Origin: Promethearchaeota archaeon
Lineage (GTDB): Archaea; Asgardarchaeota; Lokiarchaeia; Sigynarchaeales; SOKP01
Reading direction: 5' to 3'
DNA length: 20,545 nt
Assembly (NCBI GenBank): GCA_030620005.1
Contig: JAUXAJ010000055.1
Coordinates: 1-20,545 of the forward strand
The notes below the pieces were generated by a model, which saw only the letters and a program-made list of their open reading frames with translations, searched no databases and had not been told where the DNA came from. Position 1 is the stretch's first letter. Each line of letters begins with the position of its first letter. Of this stretch, positions 1-6,415 are shown one piece after another. The position numbers and the translations under genes are program-made.

Positions 1-14
1 AAAAGGCTGTTTAG
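1..14 (+). repeat. Left terminal inverted repeat of the IS
   Basis: AAAAGGCTGTTTAG is the exact reverse complement of 1644-1657. Two of the next three inward bases also match, so the arm is 14 perfect or 16 of 17. The window begins here, so outer bases cannot be seen. Confidence 0.85.
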
Positions 15-144
15 GTATAGTTTCTAAAAAGTCTTTTTTAAATTTAAATTCTAAGATTTCCTGCGTTTTTACCATATTTTTTTCATATCACCTACATATT
101 ACACTCATTTAATACTCAATTCACGAATATTATCTACATGATAC

Positions 145-1621
145 ATGCATTATCGGGAAGAAAAAAAGATGAGTAAAACTGAAAAAGAATATCAAACGGG
201 AAGCTCTGGCGTTCTGAGCTTTCTTCAAGAAGAGATTGAAAAGGTTAAAAGGAGCATTCCAAAAAGCTACGATTCCATTGCGGAGTTCTTGGCTATTTCA
301 CGGCCGATTGTTGAAGTTATCCTAATGAATTGTGGCGATTGGACGGACCAGGTAGAACGGGTTGGACCCGGAAAACCCTCCTTTTCTAATGCCAGCATGA
401 TGCTTATTCATGTATTATGTAAAATACGGACGGCAAGTTATCGACAAATCGAGCGGGAGATAAATGAACACCCATCGTGGTTAAAAGCACTACATCTGAC
501 AGAAGCACCATCCCATTCTACCTTGAGCACCTTTAGGACTAAGAAAGGATCAGATTTTTTCAAGGAGTTCTTTGATAAGATGACTGAGTTGCTTTCTCAT
601 TATAATTTAATGGATTCTAAGGAAATTATTATTGATTCGGCACCCATTATCGCATCCATGAACTTTGCGCGAGCAAATACAACACCAAAAATTAACCATG
701 AACGTGTTCGAGAATTTTTTTCAACTGTTGACGTGACTCCTGCAATTATCTCTCTTCGCCGTTCAAATAAACGGAAATACAGCCTTGAGTCAATGATTCG
801 ATACTTCATGTTTGAAAAATTAGGAGGGTTCCTCTCTACATCGCAAGCTCTTAAATTTTTGCAAAAGAACCCTCTGGTGGCAGAGATCTTAGGTTTTAAA
901 AGTGGAAAACTCCCAACTCAACCAACCTTTAGCTACTTTTTAAAAAGCCAAGGGCCGGCCCCTTATCTTTTAAGGCCGATGGTGGATGCTGTTACCAATT
1001 TCTTCGAAGAGTGTGAGGCCACTCCGGAAGATACTGATATCATTTTTTTTTTCTGGAGTTTTTAGAGACGGTCCTTTAGGCGCAGACCCTGATGCACGTA
1101 TCGGGTATTGCACGGCTAAAAAATTAGCGTATGTGGGATATAAGAACCATCTTCTCTGTAGTGCTGCCGACATGACGGTTCTCAATTTTACCGTCACTCC
1201 CGCAAATGTTCATGATAGTAGATTATTTATCCCCCTCTTCTCCAACACGGTTCATTCAGCACCATGCCTTGATATCGATGCCGTGTATGGAGATAATGCT
1301 TATGATTCTAAATTAAATAAATCTTATTTAAAAAAACATGGCGTGGAAGCTCGATTTCATTCAAAAGACGAGACCGGAAAGATTCCTAATAATCCAAAAA
1401 GTGCAAAAAGAAAAAGCAAGAAACGTTCCAAGATTGAGGTCTTGTTCGGTATTTCTAAAGAAAATCTTGGATTTGGAAGTGTAAGAGTTCGAACATTACC
1501 AAATGTCGTTATAGATACAGCAATCATATTCTCAAGCTGGAATCTTGGAATATTATACTCATATTTTGTAGATAGAATTGAAGATCGATTAAGTTTGAAG
1601 AAACTACTATACAAATATTAA
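145..1621 (+). pseudogene. DDE transposase (IS4/IS5-like), frameshifted at a T10 tract
   Basis: Two overlapping frames together encode one transposase of about 490 residues. The first frame (145-1065) carries an N-terminal region and the first catalytic Asp, in IIIDSAPI (D164, codon 634-636). The second frame, which takes over near the T10 tract at about 1043-1052 and runs to 1621, carries GYKNHLL, VTPANVHDS, the second Asp in GDNAYDS (codon 1292) and the Glu in RSKIEVLFG (codon 1436). That order matches the DDE_Tnp_1 fold. Removing one T would join the frames cleanly through DIIFFSGVF. A start at ATG 169 is an alternative to 145. Residues 77-135 and 209-270 look like two copies of the same N-terminal helical module. 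The break is either a decay mutation, a sequencing error in a homopolymer, or slippage-based expression. Confidence 0.85.
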
Positions 1622-1643
1622 TTAATGGTGGTTCAATGATTAA

Positions 1644-1657
1644 CTAAACAGCCTTTT
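1644..1657 (-). repeat. Right terminal inverted repeat of the IS
   Basis: CTAAACAGCCTTTT mirrors the first 14 bases of the window. It lies 23 bases after the transposase stop codon, as expected for the right end of a compact IS. Confidence 0.85.
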
Positions 1658-1684
1658 AAAATAAAGAAAACTAAATGAGAAACA

Positions 1685-3082
1685 ATGGAAAAAAATAATC
1701 TTGAAATAGAAAAACAATCGCTAAAAACAATTGCTCAATTACAAGGCATTACCATGATTGGGAACATGATGGGTTCCGTATTTTCTATCTTACAATTCTT
1801 TTATACAACCATCGTCTTGTTATCCATCGAACTTTTCATAATTGCAAATCTAATTTTTACGATATGGAACATGTTCAACGATCCGCTATTAGGGCATTAC
1901 TGCGATAAATCAACTCGATGGGTCAGGAAATATGGAAAAAGATTCCCATTTATCGTGATTGGCATGATAGGCATTATTATAATGAATGTCCTAATTTTTT
2001 TTGTTCCATTCGCAAATCCCTCGGAAAATCAAATTCTAGTTTTTCTTTGGCTTATTATCATGCTTTGTTTATATGATACATTTTCCTCTCTCGTTGGTAT
2101 AAATAGAATGGGACTTTTTATTGATAAAGTAAGGGATTCAAATGATCGCAAAAAAGCTGGAGTTTTTTCAATCATTTTAGTACCAATTGGCTTGTTAATT
2201 GCAACTATTTTTCAACCATTAATAATTGATGGGTTGGGAATTCAAAATTTTTTTGCTTGGACCACGCAGGCTTTATTCTTTACCGTAATAAGTATTATCA
2301 TATTTGCTTTATCCCTTTCAGGATTGCGCGAGAGTAAAGAAATGAGAGAAAGGCGGGTAAATATTGATGCAAGTAAAAAAGAAGAAAAATTTTTCAGGAT
2401 TTTAAAACAAGCATTGAAACAGAGAAGTTTTGTAGCAATTGTTATCTTGTGGATAACATATAATACTACAGTATCTATTTGTGGAGTAATGTTATCTTTC
2501 TGGATCATTTATGTGTTAGGTTTGCCGTTAACCGCTCAAATCATCCCTGCGATGCTTTTTATACTCGTGGCTCCTGCTTCCGTTCCAATGTGGTTCTACA
2601 TAGCAAAGAAAGCAGATGCAAAAAAACTTTTTGCTCTTGGCTTATTAATGCTTGTTGCTTGTTTAATTCCCATGCTTTGGATAGATTCCTTGCTAGGGAC
2701 AACAATTGTGTTTGCGTTAATAGGATTGAGTTTGGGTTGCCAAGGTATATTACAACCAACGATACTTAGCGATGCTATAGATGAATCTGCGGTTATCACG
2801 GGAACCCGCAGCGAAGGAGTTTACATGGGCATACATGTCTTCTTTTCAAGAGCATCAATAGCGTTTCGGGTCTTTATCGTGGGATATATCCAAATTATCA
2901 CGGGATTCAATCCAGAGGTTACCACCCAAACGCCTGAAGTTATTTGGGGATTACGCTTATTAATGTCCGTGATCCCTGCAATGATCTTATTACTTGGAGT
3001 TATTATCTTCTTGATAATGTTCGATGTCACTCAAGAGAAACGTCTTGCTACACAAGCCAAATTGAAAGAACTTGGACTCTAA
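1685..3082 (+). CDS. GPH-family (MelB-like) cation-coupled transporter 1
   Basis: This is a 465-residue membrane protein with about twelve hydrophobic segments, the normal size for the glycoside-pentoside-hexuronide:cation symporter family. The family signature after the second membrane segment is clear at residues 61-88: WNMFNDPLLG, then a YGKRFPF loop like the MelB GK/RRxP loop. The Asp of the MelB WDAIND motif (Asp55) is Asn62 here, while the second Asp (Asp59 equivalent) is kept as Asp66, so cation coupling may differ. The C-terminal half shares the KQALKQ loop with the second transporter of the window. The ATG at 1685 has no good ribosome binding site and lies only 27 bases after the insertion sequence, so its original promoter has probably been displaced. 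Family membership is secure; the substrate is unknown, and amino-acid enzymes next door make sugar uptake uncertain. Confidence 0.9.
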   Translation: MEKNNLEIEKQSLKTIAQLQGITMIGNMMGSVFSILQFFYTTIVLLSIELFIIANLIFTIWNMFNDPLLGHYCDKSTRWVRKYGKRFPFIVIGMIGIIIMNVLIFFVPFANPSENQILVFLWLIIMLCLYDTFSSLVGINRMGLFIDKVRDSNDRKKAGVFSIILVPIGLLIATIFQPLIIDGLGIQNFFAWTTQALFFTVISIIIFALSLSGLRESKEMRERRVNIDASKKEEKFFRILKQALKQRSFVAIVILWITYNTTVSICGVMLSFWIIYVLGLPLTAQIIPAMLFILVAPASVPMWFYIAKKADAKKLFALGLLMLVACLIPMLWIDSLLGTTIVFALIGLSLGCQGILQPTILSDAIDESAVITGTRSEGVYMGIHVFFSRASIAFRVFIVGYIQIITGFNPEVTTQTPEVIWGLRLLMSVIPAMILLLGVIIFLIMFDVTQEKRLATQAKLKELGL

Positions 3083-3084
3083 AC

Positions 3085-3105
3085 TTTTTTTATTTTTTTT
3101 TTTTT
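3085..3105 (+). terminator. T-tract terminator after transporter 1
   Basis: Two T-runs (7 and 13 bases, split by one A) begin two bases after the stop codon. Archaeal RNA polymerase terminates at such bare U-tracts; no stem-loop is needed or seen. Confidence 0.6.
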
Positions 3106-3213
3106 AATAAATTAAACACTATCTTTAAATTTGGGCACTAGTTACTACAGATTCTAGTTAAAATTAATAATTTAAAAGAATTTTATTAAAGAATGTAATA
3201 GAATAGAAGCATT

Positions 3214-3221
3214 AAGGTGGT
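3214..3221 (+). promoter_or_regulatory. Ribosome binding site that points to the TTG start at 3229
   Basis: AAGGTGGT matches the AAGGTGAT seen before the threonine genes at 8537 and 9617. It overlaps the GTG at 3217, so that GTG cannot use it, but it lies 7 bases before the in-frame TTG at 3229. Confidence 0.6.
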
Positions 3222-3228
3222 TATAAAA

Positions 3229-4941
3229 TTGGATTTTGATATAGTTATTAATAATGGAAAAATCATGGATGGCTCGGGAAATCCTTGGTTTAAATCAAAT
3301 CTTGGAATTAAAGATGGAAAAGTTTTAAGAATAAGTCGATTACCTCTAAATGGAGGTAAAAATCTTGATGCAAGAGGCCTTATTGTGTGTCCGGGGTTTA
3401 TTGATTTGCATAGTCATTCAGATTTTAGTATATCAGTGCACAACAGGGCAGAAAGTAGTCTTCACATGGGATTGACAACAATGGGGGTTGGACAATGTGG
3501 ACAAGACACCTATACACTTAATAGAAGATTCAGAAGGATACAAAAAGTAGTTATTTCTGTATTTTCTCACGTACCCATAAAAGATGTGAAAATGGAATGG
3601 ATTAACTTGGAAGAGTATAGAGCACATTTAGAAAATATTGGAATTGGCGCAAACCTGGCGCCTTATGTTGGTTTTGCGAATTTAAGAACGATAATAATGG
3701 GATTAGAAGGATATGGAGGTGAACGCAATTTACCAACAGAAGAAGAGTTAGAAAAAATGAAAAGTTTACTCGAACAACAGATGGAATTCGGAGCTTTTGG
3801 ATTATCGACCGGATTACGCTATTCAGAACAACGAAACGCATTAACTGATGAGGTTATTGGATTGGCAAAAGTAGCTGCTAAATATGGAGGCATTTATATT
3901 TCGCACATGAGAGGAGAGGCTGATGTGCTAATAGAATCGTGCAAGGAACTCATACAAATATGTAAGGCGGCCAGCATTCCGGGGTGCTACTCCCATCATA
4001 AAGCAGTGCTCCCAGAAAATTGGGGAAAACCAACTGAGACAATGCGACTCATTGATAGGGCACGAGCAGAAGGGATAGAAATATATTGCGACCAGTACTG
4101 TCAAATCCATGCCGCCGAGTCCAACTTAGGTTCAGTCTTCGGGCAACACATGTTAGGTGGGCTCGAGAGTAAAGTAATAGCTTCCGTTGATGAATTGCTT
4201 GAAATTCTTAAAGATTCAGAGAAATGGGAGGAAATGAAGAAAACAAGCAAAGAAGCACATGAAAAAGAAGTTGAGAAAAATACTGAACGAAAAAAAGCAC
4301 TTCATAAATATGGAATTAAAGTTCCCGAAATCTGGAATCCTGAAGTATTTTTTTACATTGTATATTCAAAAACACGCCCCGATCTCGAGCATAAAAATTT
4401 CACGGAAGTTGCCATAAACATGGGATATGATGATTATTGGGACGCAATTCGAGATTTATATATAGCTGATAACGGCAATACTCTAATCTGTGCTGGGATA
4501 ATGAGTGAGGACGACATCATAACAATATTAAAACATCCCGCCTCCTCTGTTTCTACCGACGATTGGTCAATGGATCGGGCACCTTCCATGCGTTCATTGA
4601 TGGGATCCTTACCACACCCTAGAGGCTATGGCGTGTATCCAAAAGTACTCGGTCGATATGTTCGAGAAATGAAGGTGTTGCGAATCGAAGAGGCTATTAG
4701 AAAAATGACATCATTACCTGCACAATTCCTTGGACTAAGAGATCGCGGATTACTTCAAGAAGGTTATTTTGCCGATATTGTGGTTTTTAACCCAAATACC
4801 ATTCAAGATCTATCAACATTTGAAAAACCAGTTACTTATCCCGCGGGAATCTCATACGTTCTTGTAAATGGAAAAATAGTAATGAAGGATGGAAATCACA
4901 CGGGAGAATTGCCGGGTAAGGTCCTGTTTCACGAAAATTAA
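3229..4941 (+). CDS. N-acyl-D-amino-acid deacylase (D-aminoacylase) family amidohydrolase
   Basis: This is a predicted zinc amidohydrolase that removes an acyl group from an N-acyl D-amino acid, giving a free amino acid and a carboxylate. Counting from the alternative GTG at 3217, the metal and catalytic pattern of the D-aminoacylase branch is complete: His65 and His67 in GFIDLHSHSD, Cys94 in GVGQCG, His230 in ISHMRGEAD, His260 in CYSHHKAVLPENWG, and Asp448 in VSTDDW. The bridging Cys separates this branch from most dihydroorotase-like relatives. The end, GYFADIVVFNP, is the typical return of the beta-sandwich domain. The GTG frame gives 574 residues; the TTG start, with a good binding site, gives 570 beginning directly at the family's usual DFDIVINNG. 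The segment between His260 and the Asp is longer than usual. It follows the transporter on the same strand but behind a T-tract, so it probably has its own promoter. Exact substrate is unknown. Confidence 0.85.
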   Translation: MDFDIVINNGKIMDGSGNPWFKSNLGIKDGKVLRISRLPLNGGKNLDARGLIVCPGFIDLHSHSDFSISVHNRAESSLHMGLTTMGVGQCGQDTYTLNRRFRRIQKVVISVFSHVPIKDVKMEWINLEEYRAHLENIGIGANLAPYVGFANLRTIIMGLEGYGGERNLPTEEELEKMKSLLEQQMEFGAFGLSTGLRYSEQRNALTDEVIGLAKVAAKYGGIYISHMRGEADVLIESCKELIQICKAASIPGCYSHHKAVLPENWGKPTETMRLIDRARAEGIEIYCDQYCQIHAAESNLGSVFGQHMLGGLESKVIASVDELLEILKDSEKWEEMKKTSKEAHEKEVEKNTERKKALHKYGIKVPEIWNPEVFFYIVYSKTRPDLEHKNFTEVAINMGYDDYWDAIRDLYIADNGNTLICAGIMSEDDIITILKHPASSVSTDDWSMDRAPSMRSLMGSLPHPRGYGVYPKVLGRYVREMKVLRIEEAIRKMTSLPAQFLGLRDRGLLQEGYFADIVVFNPNTIQDLSTFEKPVTYPAGISYVLVNGKIVMKDGNHTGELPGKVLFHEN

Positions 4942-5043
4942 AAAACAGTAACGACTAGTTGAAAAAAATCTTCCTAAACCTGGATGTTATGCGAAAATAT
5001 TGTATTTTTTATCTTTATTTCACGATACAAAGGCATAAAATTA

Positions 5044-5299
5044 TTGTATTTAAGTATTGGGTTGATCACCTCCATAATGGGGGTAAGCACCAAGACATTG
5101 AGATGTAGGGATAATAAGGGAGCGTTCACTCCTGCATTTAGAACGAAAGGAAATCATCGAAGGTATTGTAGGAACAAGGTCCTGGGTTTCATCAGGAGGA
5201 GAAAGGGACCTGCGCCACAAAAAGGATAAGAATACGGTGTGCAATTTATGGGAGAGTGTCTGCTTCGAGGCAGAAAAAAGGTTTATAATTGAAAATTAA
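5044..5299 (+). pseudogene. Remnant of an IS607-family serine recombinase (TnpA)
   Basis: Frame 1 reads YLSIGLITSIMGVSTKTLR then RTKGNHRRY at about 5047-5163. This is the MerR-like helix-turn-helix that opens IS607 TnpA proteins, where the usual pattern is GVSxKTLRRW followed by RTxGGHRRY. After a +1 shift, from 5183 the next frame reads WVSSGGERDLRHKKDKN, matching the start of the serine recombinase catalytic domain (YARVSSxxQxxDLxRQ), and reaches a stop at 5297. The remaining catalytic domain of roughly 100 residues is missing and no TnpB remnant follows. The nucleophile Ser position appears kept in VSS but the arginine before it is lost to Trp. This is a dead, frameshifted, truncated copy, and it occupies most of the 399-base gap between the aminoacylase and the cyanophycinase. 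Confidence 0.75.
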
Positions 5300-5306
5300 T
5301 ATAAAT
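5296..5306 (+). promoter_or_regulatory. TATA-like box before the cyanophycinase gene
   Basis: TTAATATAAAT lies about 35-45 bases before the ATG at 5341. A start site about 25 bases downstream would leave a leader of only 10-15 bases, and no GGTG-type binding site precedes the ATG, so the message is probably leaderless or nearly so. It overlaps the very end of the recombinase relic. Confidence 0.35.
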
Positions 5307-5340
5307 ATTTAAATTATTAACTTATATTATAAATGAAATC

Positions 5341-6165
5341 ATGACAGAAATTGTTGAGAATAGACTTACTTTAGGCCCAAAGAATGGAACATTAATCATT
5401 ATTGGAGGCGGTTTTGATAATGGAATTAAGGATAAGTTCTTTGAATTAGCAGGGGGTAAAGATGCAATAATCGTAATAATACCAACGGCAATTGAAGATA
5501 ATCTTATTAGAATTTTCGCAAGGAAGCAAATTAGGAGCTACAAAAAAGATTTCGGAATAGATAATGTAACATCGCTACACACGCGAGATCCTGTAGAAGC
5601 GAATACAGAAGAATTTGTTAAACCGCTAAAAAAAGCAACAGGCGTGGTCATAATGGGAGGGCGTCATTGGAGATTAGCGGATGCCTACTTAAATACTCTT
5701 GTAATAAAAGAACTATTTGGGGTTCTCGAAAGAGGAGGATTAATTGCTGGAAGTTCTGCTGGTGCCACCATCCAAGGATCATACATGATAAGAGGTGACA
5801 CAAAAACCAACACGATTTTGAACGGAGACCATGTAGAAGGCTTTGGCTTTGTTAAAAATGTTGTAATCGACCAACACGTATTAGCTAGGAATCGCCAATT
5901 TGACTTAAAAAAAGTCCTAGAAAAGCACCCAGAATTACTTGGTATTGGAATCGATGAAAATACGGGAATTATAGTGAAGGGAAACGAGTTTGAAGTTATC
6001 GGAAAAAGCTATGTAGCGATACATGATGGCACCATGTGCGAATTTATTTGCGACGGTGGACCAGAAGTGAAAATAGTTACGAAACTTCCACCTAATAGTT
6101 ATAAATTCTACTTTTTAGGTCATGGAAGAAGATATGATTTAAAAAATAGATGTGTAATTAAATGA
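5341..6165 (+). CDS. Cyanophycinase-type serine peptidase (family S51)
   Basis: This 274-residue protein matches the cyanophycinase family, serine exopeptidases that cut beta-Asp-Arg dipeptides from cyanophycin. Visible motifs in order: an N-terminal GTLIIIGGG strand, VVIMGGRHWRL (residues 102-112), the nucleophile elbow AGSSAGA with predicted catalytic Ser139, the DQHVLARNRQFDL signature (177-189), and GIGIDENTG (201-209). The DQH-R-R signature favours cyanophycinase over peptidase E. There is no signal peptide, so it acts in the cytoplasm. No cyanophycin synthetase is present in the window, so the enzyme may act on imported beta-aspartyl peptides or a related isopeptide. It sits among other amide hydrolases on the plus strand. 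Function at family level is fairly sure, the natural substrate is not. Confidence 0.85.
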   Translation: MTEIVENRLTLGPKNGTLIIIGGGFDNGIKDKFFELAGGKDAIIVIIPTAIEDNLIRIFARKQIRSYKKDFGIDNVTSLHTRDPVEANTEEFVKPLKKATGVVIMGGRHWRLADAYLNTLVIKELFGVLERGGLIAGSSAGATIQGSYMIRGDTKTNTILNGDHVEGFGFVKNVVIDQHVLARNRQFDLKKVLEKHPELLGIGIDENTGIIVKGNEFEVIGKSYVAIHDGTMCEFICDGGPEVKIVTKLPPNSYKFYFLGHGRRYDLKNRCVIK

Positions 6166-6216
6166 AATTTAGTCTAAATTTAATTGTGAATAAATAAAAT
6201 ATATTAATGTTAAAAA

Positions 6217-6348
6217 TTACAAAACTTGTGATAGTTCAATAAGTTCATTTTCAAGAATATAAATAATCGTAAAAAAATTATCGTCATCCCAAAATAGAGA
6301 ATCTAAATCTTTTAGAGAATTTTTATTGCCAAAAGTTCTTGAATTCAT
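6217..6348 (-). CDS. Possible 43-residue small protein, unrecognised
   Basis: A short minus-strand reading frame begins with ATG at 6348 and ends at 6217. It starts MNSRTFGNKNSLKDLDSLFW, then has an acidic DDD turn and an amphipathic tail ending in IELSQVL. It lies 67 bases beyond the stop of the minus-strand acyl-CoA synthetase, with a T-tract (A-run 6392-6400 on the plus strand) in between. There is no clear ribosome binding site and I recognise no family. A frame of this length can occur by chance in AT-rich DNA, so it is only a candidate. Confidence 0.2.
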   Translation of the reverse strand: MNSRTFGNKNSLKDLDSLFWDDDNFFTIIYILENELIELSQVL

Positions 6349-6391
6349 TAAAGTATTGAAAATCTCTCGGGAGAATTAAAGAATAGAGTTT

Positions 6392-6400
6392 AAAAAAAAA
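6392..6400 (-). terminator. T-tract terminator after acyl-CoA synthetase 1
   Basis: Nine A on the plus strand (T9 on the transcribed sense) lie 16 bases after the minus-strand stop codon at 6416, as expected for an archaeal T-tract terminator. Confidence 0.45.
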
Positions 6401-6415
6401 TTCGTTAATAATTCA

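Larger units (their letters stand above)
1..1657 (+). mobile_element. Insertion sequence with DDE transposase and 14-bp inverted repeats
   Basis: The first 14 bases (AAAAGGCTGTTTAG) recur as an exact reverse complement at 1644-1657, and between them lies one transposase gene with a DDE_Tnp_1-like catalytic region. The element is therefore about 1.66 kb, the usual size for IS4/IS5-type elements. The left inverted repeat starts at base 1 of the window, so the true left end could extend further and a target-site duplication cannot be tested. The transposase frame is broken at a T10 tract near 1043-1052, so the copy may be inactive. The right end stops 27 bases before the start codon of the downstream transporter. 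I did not assign it to a named IS family. Confidence 0.88.

Noticed and set aside
986..1043. ATG-type start for the second transposase frame as an independent gene
   Set aside because: The residues before the T10 tract in this frame do not match any transposase, while the first frame does; the second half is a continuation, not a new gene.
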